A DNA stretch of 64,000 nt from positions 4,454,501 through 4,518,500 of the forward strand of contig NZ_VIGB01000003.1 of assembly GCF_006636205.1 (NCBI RefSeq), in the 5' to 3' direction. The translations under genes and the position numbers were made by a program. The notes under the pieces were generated by a model, which had not been told where the DNA came from, made no database searches, and saw only the letters and a list, made by a program, of their open reading frames with translations. Source of the DNA: Kitasatospora acidiphila (lineage in GTDB: Bacteria > Actinomycetota > Actinomycetes > Streptomycetales > Streptomycetaceae). This document shows positions 46,801 to 54,690 of the stretch, one piece after another (the first letter of the stretch is position 1; every line of letters begins with the position of its first letter).

Positions 46801-47879
46801 GTGGTCGCAGGGGTCTGGGTAAGGGGCTGGGCGCGCTGATTCCGGCGGCGGCCTCACCGGCGCCCGCGGGTGCGGCTGCCGCGCCGGCGCGTCCGGCGGT
46901 GGGTCGGCCGGCGGGGTCGGCGCCCGGGGCCGCTGCGGTCTCGCCGAGCGCGGTGCCGCTGCTGCCGCCGCCCGGGCGGGGCACGGTGGCGGAGAAGGCG
47001 GCCGAGCAGGCGCTGACGGAGCTGGCGCCGGTGGCCGGTGCTCGGTTCGCGGAGCTGCCGCTGGACGCGATCACCCCGAACCCGCGGCAGCCGCGTGAGG
47101 TCTTCGACGAGCAGAAGCTCGAGGAGCTGGTCGCCTCCATCAAGGAGGTGGGGCTGCTGCAGCCGGTGGTTGTCCGTCAGACCGGGCCGGACCGCTATGA
47201 GTTGGTCATGGGTGAGCGGCGCTGGCGGGCCTCGCGGGAGGCCGGTCTGGAGCGGATCCCGGCGATCGTGCGGGCCACCGAGGACGACAAGCTGCTGCTG
47301 GACGCGCTGCTGGAGAACCTGCACCGGGCGGAGCTGAATCCGCTGGAGGAGGCGGCCGCCTATGACCAGTTGCTGAAGGACTTCGGCTGCACCCATGACG
47401 AGCTGGCCGACCGGATCGGTCGCTCCCGTTCGCATGTCTCCAACACCCTGCGGCTGCTGAAGCTGCCGTCCGCGGTGCAGCTGCGGGTGGCTGCCGGGGT
47501 GCTGACGGCCGGGCACGCCCGTGCCCTGCTGGGGGTGCCGGACGCCGAGCGGCAGGAGGTGCTGGCCACCCGGATCATCGCGGAGGGCCTCTCGGTGCGC
47601 ACCGTCGAGGAGATCGTCGCGCTGATGGACGGGGAGGCCGAGGAGCCCAAGCGGGCCGCCGGACCGAAGGCGGGCAAGCTGCTGTCGCCGGCCTTCAACG
47701 ATCTGGCGGGTCGGCTTTCGGACCGCTTCGAGACCCGGGTCAAGGTCGAGGTGTCGCAGCGCAACGGGAAGCTGGGCAAGGGCAAGGTGGTGCTGGAGTT
47801 CGCCTCGGTGGAGGACCTCAACCGGATCCTGGACAGCCTGGCTCCGGGCGAGGACGGGCTGCGGCTCTCGGGGAGCTGA
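46797..47879 (+). CDS. parB: Chromosome partitioning protein ParB
   Basis: A 360-residue CTP-dependent clamp. After an Ala/Pro-rich start (RRGLGKGLGALIPAA) come ITPNPRQPREVFDEQKLEEL and the CTPase motif MGERRWRASREAG. ENLHRAELNPLEEAAAYDQL and the helix-turn-helix HDELADRIGRSRSHVSNTLR bind parS. The C-terminal dimer domain is about 300-360. GTG start overlapping parA TGA by 4 bases. It binds the seven parS sites in this window. Confidence 0.97.
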   Translation: MSGRRGLGKGLGALIPAAASPAPAGAAAAPARPAVGRPAGSAPGAAAVSPSAVPLLPPPGRGTVAEKAAEQALTELAPVAGARFAELPLDAITPNPRQPREVFDEQKLEELVASIKEVGLLQPVVVRQTGPDRYELVMGERRWRASREAGLERIPAIVRATEDDKLLLDALLENLHRAELNPLEEAAAYDQLLKDFGCTHDELADRIGRSRSHVSNTLRLLKLPSAVQLRVAAGVLTAGHARALLGVPDAERQEVLATRIIAEGLSVRTVEEIVALMDGEAEEPKRAAGPKAGKLLSPAFNDLAGRLSDRFETRVKVEVSQRNGKLGKGKVVLEFASVEDLNRILDSLAPGEDGLRLSGS

Positions 47880-47912
47880 GCACGGCCGGCAGCAGTGCCG
47901 GATGTGGGGCCA

Positions 47913-47952
47913 CCTGTGGGTGCATGTTTCACGTGAAACATGCACCCACAGG
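47913..47952. promoter_or_regulatory. parS: parS site 4 inside a 40-bp perfect palindrome
   Basis: parS TGTTTCACGTGAAACA (47925-47940) is flanked by CCTGTGGGTGCA and TGCACCCACAGG, so all 40 bp are a perfect palindrome with CACGTG at its centre. It lies 33 bp after the parB stop and can be both the parB terminator hairpin and a ParB-binding site. Confidence 0.93.
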
Positions 47953-48044
47953 CGTTGTAGGTGCTGGCGGCCCGGTCGGGTGACTGCCCGAATCGTGTTG
48001 GACGGGGCCGCCAGGGGGAGGAACCGAAAGAGGAGGTGTGCTGC

Positions 48045-48659
48045 ATGGGTCGCAGGATCGTCCCGTTGACGTTGGACAATCTGGCGGACCTGCCCGGACC
48101 CTGCCGCTCCTGTGTCTTCTGGGAGCTTGATCCGGTGCGGGGGCGCGAGGCGGTGGAAGCTGGCAAGGCGGAGGCGGAGAAGGAGGGATGGATCTCCGCG
48201 GTGCTGCTGGAGTGGGGGTCCTGCGGGCGGATCGCCTATGTGGACCAGCGGCCGGCCGGCTTCGCCTTGTACGCCCCGCCGGCCTATGTGCCGGGCTCGC
48301 AGTCGTTTCCGACCAGTCCGGTGTCGCCGGATGCCGTTCAGCTGATGATCAGTCGGGTGCTGCCGCCGTTCCAGGGGCAGGGGCTCGGCCGGGCGCTGGT
48401 GCAGACGGTGGCCAAGGATCTGGTGCGGCGCAACATCAGGGCGGTCGAGGCCATCGGGGTGATCGGCAAGGAGCGGCCCAGCTGCCTGCTGCCGGCCGAC
48501 CATCTGCTGGCGGTGGGCTTCAAGACGGTGCGGCCGCACCACCGCTATCCGCGGCTGCGGCTGGAGGCCAGGACGACGCTCTCCTGGCGCCGGCCGGCCG
48601 CGCTGGAGCGGCTGCTCGGCGGCGCCGCCCCCAAGGAGCCCGCGCTGCGGCCGTTCTGA
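48045..48659 (+). CDS. GNAT family N-acetyltransferase
   Basis: A 204-residue protein: RRIVPLTLDNLADLPGPCRS, CVFWEL, YVDQRPAGFALYAPPAYVPG, and the acetyl-CoA loop RVLPPFQGQGLGRALVQTVA. It is the conserved acetyltransferase after parB in streptomycetes; its substrate is unknown. ATG behind AGGAGGTG. A 15-bp minisatellite begins 8 bp after the stop. Confidence 0.88.
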   Translation: MGRRIVPLTLDNLADLPGPCRSCVFWELDPVRGREAVEAGKAEAEKEGWISAVLLEWGSCGRIAYVDQRPAGFALYAPPAYVPGSQSFPTSPVSPDAVQLMISRVLPPFQGQGLGRALVQTVAKDLVRRNIRAVEAIGVIGKERPSCLLPADHLLAVGFKTVRPHHRYPRLRLEARTTLSWRRPAALERLLGGAAPKEPALRPF

Positions 48660-48667
48660 CGGCTGCT

Positions 48668-48817
48668 CCGATGACGGTTGCCCCGACCGCAGCTGCTCTG
48701 ACGACGGCTTCCCCGACGACGGCTTCCCCGACGGCAGCTGCTCTGACGACGGCTTCCCCGACGACGGCTGCTCTGACGACGGCTTCCCCGACGGCAGCTG
48801 CTCTGACGACGGCTGGT
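48668..48817. repeat. 15-bp minisatellite, ten units
   Basis: Ten consecutive 15-bp units vary around CTGACGACGGCTTCC, CCGACGGCAGCTGCT and CCGACGACGGCTTCC. Higher-order alternation is visible. It lies in the convergent gap between the acetyltransferase and trxA. Non-coding on present evidence, although it is open in several frames. Confidence 0.9.
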
Positions 48818-48827
48818 CCGGCGAACG

Positions 48828-48861
48828 GCGAAGGGGCGGACCAGACGGTCCGCCCCTTCGC
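48828..48861. terminator. Bidirectional terminator between acetyltransferase and trxA
   Basis: A perfect 15-bp stem (GCGAAGGGGCGGACC / GGTCCGCCCCTTCGC) with loop AGAC, 17 bp from the trxA stop. Confidence 0.9.
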
Positions 48862-48878
48862 CGCGCAGTCGCGGAGGA

Positions 48879-49205
48879 TCAGATGATGCCCGCCAGGTCG
48901 CGCAGCAGCGCGGCCTTCGGCTTGGCGCCGACGATGCTCTTGACCAGCTCGCCCTTGACGTAGACGTTCAGGGTCGGGATGGAGACCACGCCGTACCGGG
49001 CGGCGATGGCCGGGTTGTTGTCCACGTCGACCTTGGCGACGGTCAGCTTCTCGCCGTGCTCCTCGGCGATGGCCTCCAGGACCGGGGCCACCTGGCGGCA
49101 CGGGCCGCACCAGGTCGCCCAGAAGTCCACCAGAACGGGCTTCTCGCTCTTGAGGACCTCGTCGTCGAAGGTCGCGTCAGTCACGTTGATGGTGGAGCCG
49201 GCCAC
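48879..49205 (-). CDS. trxA: Thioredoxin
   Basis: A 108-residue thioredoxin with the active site VDFWATWCGPCRQVAPVLEA, then KVDVDNNPAIAARYGVVSIP (cis-Pro) and TLNVYVKGE. It reduces protein disulfides using electrons from TrxB, encoded 85 bp upstream in the same direction. GTG start behind AGGAGA. Confidence 0.97.
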   Translation of the reverse strand: MAGSTINVTDATFDDEVLKSEKPVLVDFWATWCGPCRQVAPVLEAIAEEHGEKLTVAKVDVDNNPAIAARYGVVSIPTLNVYVKGELVKSIVGAKPKAALLRDLAGII

Positions 49206-49290
49206 GGGATCTCCTAGGGTCTGTTCGGGGTGTTCTGTGGGGGTCAACAACGGCGGGCACCGATCTGTTTCGGCGCCCGCCCGGTGGGGC

Positions 49291-50265
49291 TCAGACGGCG
49301 ACGGCGGCCGCGGCCTTCTCCTGCTCGGCGGCGTGCGCCAGGTGGGCGAGGTACCGCTCGGCGTCCAGTGCGGCGGAGCAGCCGGTGCCGGCGGCGGTGA
49401 TCGCCTGGCGGTAGGTGTGGTCCACCACGTCGCCGGCGGCGAAGACACCGGTCAGGTTGGTGAGCGTCGACGGGGCGGCGACCTTGAGGTAGCCCTCGGC
49501 GTCCAGGTCCAGCTGGCCCTTGAAGAGCTCGGTGCGCGGGTCGTGGCCGATCGCGATGAACAGGCCGGTGACCGGCAGCTCGCGCAGCTCGCCGGTGGTG
49601 GTGTCGCGCAGGGTGAGGCCGGTCAGCTTGGGGTCGCCGTGGATCGCCTCGACCGCGCTGTCCCAGGCGAAGGTGATCTTCGGGTCGGCGAAGGCGCGCT
49701 CCTGCATCGCCTTGGAGGCGCGCAGCTCGTTGCGGCGGTGGACCACGGTGACGCTCTTGGCGAACCGGGAGAGGAAGGTGGCCTCCTCCAGGGCGGTGTC
49801 GCCGCCGCCGACCACGGCGATGTCCTGGTCCTTGAAGAAGAAGCCGTCGCAGGTGGCGCACCAGGAGACGCCGCGGCCGGAGAGCGCGTCCTCGCGGGGC
49901 AGACCCAGCTTGCGGTGCTGCGAACCGGTGGTGACGATGACCGCCTTGGCCCGGTGCACGGTGCCCTCGGAGTCGGTGACGGTCTTGATGTCACCGGTGA
50001 GGTCGACGGCCACGATGTCGTCCGGGATCAGCTCGGCGCCGAACCGCTCGGCCTGGGCCCGCATGTTGTCCATCAGCTCGGGGCCCATGATGCCGTCACG
50101 GAAGCCGGGGAAGTTCTCCACCTCGGTGGTGTTCATCAGGGCACCGCCGGCCGTCACCGCACCCTCGAAGACGAGGGGCTTGAGGGACGCCCGAGCGGTG
50201 TAGAGAGCTGCCGTGTAGCCGGCGGGGCCGGAACCGATGATGATCACATTACGGACGTCGCTCAC
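49291..50265 (-). CDS. trxB: Thioredoxin-disulfide reductase
   Basis: A 324-residue FAD/NADPH enzyme. The FAD loop is IIIGSGPAGYTAALYTARAS, the redox pair CATC is in GVSWCATCDGFFF, the NADPH loop is VVGGGDTALEEATFLSRFA, and the late FAD motif is GVFAAGDVVDHTYRQA. It reduces TrxA. GTG 50265 with AGGAGATGCA; a longer frame runs into the anti-sigma gene and is not supported. Confidence 0.97.
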   Translation of the reverse strand: MSDVRNVIIIGSGPAGYTAALYTARASLKPLVFEGAVTAGGALMNTTEVENFPGFRDGIMGPELMDNMRAQAERFGAELIPDDIVAVDLTGDIKTVTDSEGTVHRAKAVIVTTGSQHRKLGLPREDALSGRGVSWCATCDGFFFKDQDIAVVGGGDTALEEATFLSRFAKSVTVVHRRNELRASKAMQERAFADPKITFAWDSAVEAIHGDPKLTGLTLRDTTTGELRELPVTGLFIAIGHDPRTELFKGQLDLDAEGYLKVAAPSTLTNLTGVFAAGDVVDHTYRQAITAAGTGCSAALDAERYLAHLAHAAEQEKAAAAVAV

Positions 50266-50392
50266 TGCATCTCCTGGTTGGCATCGCGACCCGCGCCAGC
50301 GGGGGGAGGGCGGCGGTCGTGCTCCGCCGCCCCTGGTCAACGACTGACCAGTCTCCCGCATTCCCGGCGCCCGGGACACCAGGTGGCCCCGG

Positions 50393-51268
50393 TCAGCGTG
50401 CCGGGATCTGCTGCTCCAGCTGGACGGCGGCCGGGGTGGTGGTGCAGCCGGGGGTGAGCAGGAAGACGTCCAGCCGGCCGGGGTCGTCGGCGAGCCGGAA
50501 CACGTAGACGTCCACCGGGGCACCCCGGTAGCCGCCATGGGTGATCAGCAGCGGCGTCTCGCCCTGGTGGCCGGTGACGGACTGCTGCACGCAGTCGGGC
50601 AGGCCGCCGCCGCTCTGCTGGGCGCTGGCGTGCGGCTGGCCGCCGCTGCCGGACGGCAGCAGGCGGTCGATCTGCTCGGACAGTCCGGCGGCGGTGAACT
50701 CCGGGCCGGCGACGGACAGCGGGTGTTGCTGCTCGGGGTTGGGGCCGACGGCGCTGGCGGCGGTGGGCTGTGAGCCGCCCTGCTGGCTCAGCACCAGCCC
50801 GGTGGCGCCAAGGCCGAGCGCGGCCAGGCAGCCGGCCACGGCCAGTACCAGTCGGCGCCGCCGGGAGCGGGCCCCGCCCGGGCGGCTGCTGCGGTCGCTG
50901 CGGGCGGGCGGCCCGGCGGTGCCACGACCCGCCGTGGCCGCCGGGGGCGGGGCACTGGGGGTGCTCGGGGTATTCGGGGTATTCGGGGTATTCGGCGCGC
51001 TCGGCGGCTGGGCGGCGGCCAGCGCGGCGTCGATCCGCAGGGCGATCTCGGCGGGCATCGGCTCCACCGGCTCGGCCGCCAGTAGCGCGGCGACCTCGGT
51101 CAGGGCGGCCAGGGTGTCCGCGCACTCCGGGCAGGCCGCCAGATGGGTGCGCAGCGCCGCGGCCTCGGCCGGCGCGAGCAGGTCCTCCGAGAGGTCCGCC
51201 AGGGTCTCGACGTCGGGGTGGGAGGCGTCGGCGGCCGGCTCGACTGGGTCGGGAGTCTGGTTCGTCAT
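50393..51268 (-). CDS. Zinc-finger anti-sigma factor for SigM (membrane anchored)
   Basis: A 291-residue protein. The N-terminal ZAS domain has the His-Cys-Cys motif RTHLAACPECADTL (about 41-50), which binds the sigma factor. Residues 88-98 repeat Asn-Thr-Pro (9-bp DNA repeats). One membrane helix (about 140-160) and an outer domain with two Cys (GLPDCVQQS, LTPGCTTTP) follow. Its ATG overlaps the sigM stop by ATGA, so the pair is cotranslated and the anti-sigma matches SigM. Confidence 0.85.
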   Translation of the reverse strand: MTNQTPDPVEPAADASHPDVETLADLSEDLLAPAEAAALRTHLAACPECADTLAALTEVAALLAAEPVEPMPAEIALRIDAALAAAQPPSAPNTPNTPNTPSTPSAPPPAATAGRGTAGPPARSDRSSRPGGARSRRRRLVLAVAGCLAALGLGATGLVLSQQGGSQPTAASAVGPNPEQQHPLSVAGPEFTAAGLSEQIDRLLPSGSGGQPHASAQQSGGGLPDCVQQSVTGHQGETPLLITHGGYRGAPVDVYVFRLADDPGRLDVFLLTPGCTTTPAAVQLEQQIPAR

Positions 51269-52059
51269 CGGCTCGTCGCATCTCCTCTCAGCGTCGGCTT
51301 TTGGGCGGGGACGGCCGGGCCCGCAGATGGGACGGAGCCGCGGGGCATCGGGTTCCCCGGTGGCGACGTTTCACGTGAAACGGCCGGTGCTCTGCCGCGC
51401 ATCGACGGTGTTTCACGTGAAACACCGTCCTCGGCCCCGGTGCGCAGATGGCGGACCAGTGGCAGCAGCTTGGCCCGGCCCCGGGCGCAGCGGCTCTTCA
51501 CGGTGCCGACCGGCACCCCCAGCAGCTCGGCGGCCTCCGCGACCGGATAGCCCTGCATGTCCACCAGGACCAGCGCGGCCCGCTGATCGGCCGGCAGCTC
51601 GGCCAGCGCGGCACCCAGTTCGCGGCGCAGCTCGTGACGGAGTACCAGGGACTCGGTGGCCTCGGCCGCCGGCACCAGCGAGTCCAGCGGCGGCCGGTCG
51701 TCGGGTGCCTCCATGGCGTCCAGCGAGTTGGTGCGGCGGGCGGCGGCGCGGCGGGCCCGGTCCAGGCAGGCGTTGACCACGATCCGGTGCAGCCAGGTGG
51801 TGACGGCGGACCGGCCCTGGAAGGTGTGCGCCGAGCGGAGTGCGGACACCAGGGCGTCCTGCAGCGCGTCGGCGGCCTCCTCGCGGTCGCCCAGGGTGCG
51901 CAGCGCGATCGCCCACAGCCGGTCCCGGTGCCGGGTCACCAGCACGCCGAAGGCCGCCTGGTCCCCCGCGACGTGCCGGGCCAGCAGCTCGGCGTCACCA
52001 AGCTCGGCGGACGGCGGGAGGTCAGCCTCCTCGCGCTCGGGTCGCGCCGGTCCTGCCAT
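51265..52059 (-). CDS. sigM: ECF RNA polymerase sigma factor SigM
   Basis: A 264-residue ECF sigma factor. Region 2 is about 25-95 (FGVLVTRHRDRLWAIALRTL, DALQDALVSAL), region 4 about 135-190 (LAELPADQRAALVLVDMQGY, VGTVKSRCARGRAKL). The last 65 residues are unusual: twice they read Val-Ser-Arg-Glu-Thr, which is parS translated. The ATG at 52059 is chosen; GTG 52068 is too close to the AAGG site. SigM-type factors answer envelope or oxidative stress in actinobacteria, which suits trxA/trxB beside it. Confidence 0.88.
   Translation of the reverse strand: MAGPARPEREEADLPPSAELGDAELLARHVAGDQAAFGVLVTRHRDRLWAIALRTLGDREEAADALQDALVSALRSAHTFQGRSAVTTWLHRIVVNACLDRARRAAARRTNSLDAMEAPDDRPPLDSLVPAAEATESLVLRHELRRELGAALAELPADQRAALVLVDMQGYPVAEAAELLGVPVGTVKSRCARGRAKLLPLVRHLRTGAEDGVSRETPSMRGRAPAVSRETSPPGNPMPRGSVPSAGPAVPAQKPTLRGDATSR
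51368..51381. promoter_or_regulatory. parS: parS site 5, inside sigM
   Basis: GTTTCACGTGAAAC within the 3' coding part of sigM, read in frame as Val-Ser-Arg-Glu-Thr. It is 42 bp from site 6. Confidence 0.95.
51410..51423. promoter_or_regulatory. parS: parS site 6, inside sigM
   Basis: GTTTCACGTGAAAC flanked by ACGGT and ACCGT, making a 24-bp perfect palindrome (51405-51428). It also lies within the sigM frame and encodes Val-Ser-Arg-Glu-Thr. Confidence 0.95.
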
Positions 52060-52094
52060 CCGCCCCACACCTTCCCGGGCCGGTCCGGCCTCTC

Positions 52095-54476
52095 TCAGCC
52101 GGCCACCTTGATCTCGGCCACCTGGCCGCGGTAACTGCCGTCCCCATCCTTGGGGAGGCTGGTGAGCCAGATCAAGAGGTAGCGGGTGTGGACCGGGCCG
52201 GCGAGCGGAAACTTGGCGTCGGTGGCGGTGGTCGCCGCCAGCGGTGCGGCGAAATCCTCGTGCCGGGTGGGCGCGGTGCTCGGGGTGCCGTTCGGCACCT
52301 GCAGCTGGACGCCGGTGGCACCGCCGAGGAACTGCACCTCGACCGAGCTGACCGACTTCACGGCGCCCAGGTCGACCAGCAGCCCGACGCCGTGGCGCAG
52401 GGTCGGCAGGTCGTCCAGGTAGCCCTCGGTCGTCCAGGCGGTGGTGGGGTCGCCGTCGTGGGTCGCCGGCAGCTGGCTGGGGTGGATCTGGGTGGTCGGG
52501 TCGGTGCCGTCGGGGTTGAACGAGGTGACGTCACTGATCGTCAGCGGGGCGACCGGCGGGGCGCTGGTGGGTCCGTTGCTGGGCGGCTGGCCGGTCACGG
52601 TGCTGCCGAGCGTGGTGGGGCCGCTGCCGGTCGCGCCGAGGGTGCCGGCCAGCTGCCAGGAGCCGTAGCCGATCGCCCCCAGCGCCACCAGGGAGACGGC
52701 CCACTTGAGCACCCTCTTGCCGCGCCGGGCGGCCGGGCGGGGTGCCGGGCGGCTGGGGGCGGCGGTCGGGCCGGGTCGGGCCGGGGCACCGGGGGTGGGG
52801 CGCAGCTGCTGGGTGCGGGCCGCGCCGGCGGGCGCTGCCGGGGTCCGGCCGACGGTCTGGCCGGGCGGGTAGCGGTGCGCGGAGCGGTCGCCGGCGTTGG
52901 AGCCGCTCTCCGGCTGGTGGATCTTGGGTAGCGCGGTGATCGCCTTGGCCAGGGCGGCCGGGGTGGTGATCGGTGCCTGGGGGCCCGTGCCAGGGGTGCA
53001 GAGGATCCGGGCGGCCAGGGCGCAGAGGGTGGGCGGCGCGTCGGGGCGCAGCACCTCGGGGGCGGGCACGCCCTCGGTCAGGCCGCGCAGTTGGTAGCGG
53101 TCCTCGGGGTGCGGCCAGCGGTGGGTGAGGGCCGCGTAGAGCAGGGTGCCGATGGCCTTGGTGTCGGCCAGCTCGGCGGCGGCCTGGTCCTCGGGCGCGG
53201 GCAGGCCGCGCAGTGCGGCGTCCACCGCGACGCCGTTGATCCGGTACTGGCCGGTGTCGGTGCGCAGCACGGCGCGCGGGGTGAGCCGCAGGTGCGAGCG
53301 GCCGCCGCGGTGGGCGGCGGCGATCGCGTCGGTGACCTGGCGGGTCATCTGGTAGGCCTCGTGCGGCGCCAGCGGACCGGCGGCCAGCAGGGTGGCGAGG
53401 TCGGTGGCGCCCGGGAGCCACTCCCGGATCACGTAGACCAGTTCGCCTTCCTGGACCGCGTCGAGCACCTGGACGAAGCGCGGGTCGCCGAGCAGGGCGG
53501 CCGAGCGGGCGGCGGCCAGCACGGCGTCGGCCCGGCGGCTGCCGGCGGCGAGCAGGTGCACCCCGACGGCGCGGCGCAGCATCTCGTCGACGGCACGCCA
53601 ACTGCTGAAGGACGCCGACTGGGTGATGCACTCTTCCAGCCGGTACCGCCCGGCGATCCGGTCGCCGCTCTGCCGGACCGGTGCCGGCAGTTGCTCGGGC
53701 AGGGCATCGTCCGCAGCCGAAGGGGTGTCCGAAACGACCGGCGACTCGCCGGACGCTGACGGCTCGTCGGTGCCCTTGCGCGGCCCGGCCGCAGGCTCGG
53801 CGGGGCCGGGGGCGGCGGCGGGCTTGGTGGCCTGGGAAGCGGGCTTGGTGGCCTTGGGTGCGGTCTTGGCGGCGGGCTTGGCGGCCGTCCGCTCGGCGAC
53901 CGCGGGGTGGGCGAGCTCGGCGGCGATCTCGGTGGCCGAGAGCGGCGCGGTGATCTCACCGGTGGCCTCGACGGCCCGCTCGACCGACCGCTCAGCGGCC
54001 CGCTCCGCGGCGGACGTGGCAGCGGTGCGGTTCTGCGGCCGCGTCGCAGCCTTGGACGAGGCCCCGGCCGACCCGGTCGCCCTGGGCTTGCCCGCCGCCG
54101 GGCCGCCGGCCGCCGCCGTCTTCGCGGGTGCCTTGCCCGTGCCCCGGGCCGCCGCGGGGTGACCCGGCGTCCTGGCGGAGCCCCTGGCACCGGCCCTGGC
54201 CCGCGCCTTGGCGGTGCCGACGCCGGGCAGCGGCATGGTGAGCTCCGCCAGTTCGGCCGTGGCCTCCGCGGTCGGCAGCGGCATGGTGAGCTCCGCTGTG
54301 GCCTCTGCGGTCGGCAGCGGCATGGTGCGGTCGGTGGCGGAACCCGCGGTGGGCAGCGGCATGGTCAGTTCGGCCGTGCCTTCGGCGGTCGGCAGCGGTG
54401 CCGTGATCTCACCGGTGGCCTCGGCAGCTGACGTGTCGACGGCCGCCTCGGTGCGATCCGTGGTGCGATCAGCCAC
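52095..54476 (-). CDS. Membrane pseudokinase regulator encoded beside murJ
   Basis: A 793-residue protein. The N-terminus has five imperfect repeats around ATAELTMPLPTAE (about 19-85) and a long Ala/Lys/Pro linker. A protein-kinase-like domain (about 280-510: IAGRYRLEECI, VYVIREWLPGATDL) lacks the catalytic HRD Asp (HLRLTP instead) and DFG, so it is a pseudokinase. One membrane helix (WAVSLVALGAIGYGSWQLAG) precedes an outer beta-rich domain like F5/8 discoidin (ISDVTSFNPDGTD). In M. tuberculosis a similar pseudokinase is fused to MurJ and recruits FhaA; here it is separate, 214 bp from murJ. GTG start behind GGGAGG. Confidence 0.82.
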   Translation of the reverse strand: MADRTTDRTEAAVDTSAAEATGEITAPLPTAEGTAELTMPLPTAGSATDRTMPLPTAEATAELTMPLPTAEATAELAELTMPLPGVGTAKARARAGARGSARTPGHPAAARGTGKAPAKTAAAGGPAAGKPRATGSAGASSKAATRPQNRTAATSAAERAAERSVERAVEATGEITAPLSATEIAAELAHPAVAERTAAKPAAKTAPKATKPASQATKPAAAPGPAEPAAGPRKGTDEPSASGESPVVSDTPSAADDALPEQLPAPVRQSGDRIAGRYRLEECITQSASFSSWRAVDEMLRRAVGVHLLAAGSRRADAVLAAARSAALLGDPRFVQVLDAVQEGELVYVIREWLPGATDLATLLAAGPLAPHEAYQMTRQVTDAIAAAHRGGRSHLRLTPRAVLRTDTGQYRINGVAVDAALRGLPAPEDQAAAELADTKAIGTLLYAALTHRWPHPEDRYQLRGLTEGVPAPEVLRPDAPPTLCALAARILCTPGTGPQAPITTPAALAKAITALPKIHQPESGSNAGDRSAHRYPPGQTVGRTPAAPAGAARTQQLRPTPGAPARPGPTAAPSRPAPRPAARRGKRVLKWAVSLVALGAIGYGSWQLAGTLGATGSGPTTLGSTVTGQPPSNGPTSAPPVAPLTISDVTSFNPDGTDPTTQIHPSQLPATHDGDPTTAWTTEGYLDDLPTLRHGVGLLVDLGAVKSVSSVEVQFLGGATGVQLQVPNGTPSTAPTRHEDFAAPLAATTATDAKFPLAGPVHTRYLLIWLTSLPKDGDGSYRGQVAEIKVAG

Positions 54477-54690
54477 CGTCGTCCTGCCTCCCCTTGTAGC
54501 GCCCGGTACGGCGCCCTCGCCCTGCGGCCTCGGGAGGAGGACAGGCGAGGACCCGGGCCCGCGGCGACCGCGGTCCCAGTCGTTCGAAGACAATTGTGCC
54601 CACTCTTCCCACCGGAGTACGACCGCTGGTGCGGCCATCCGGTTCCGTCCGCTCCCACATTGGTCGGTCGGTGGGCGAACTGAAGGACGG

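Noticed and set aside
48668..48817. Repeat array considered as a CRISPR
   Set aside because: Units are 15 bp with no unique spacers and no cas genes near; it is a minisatellite.
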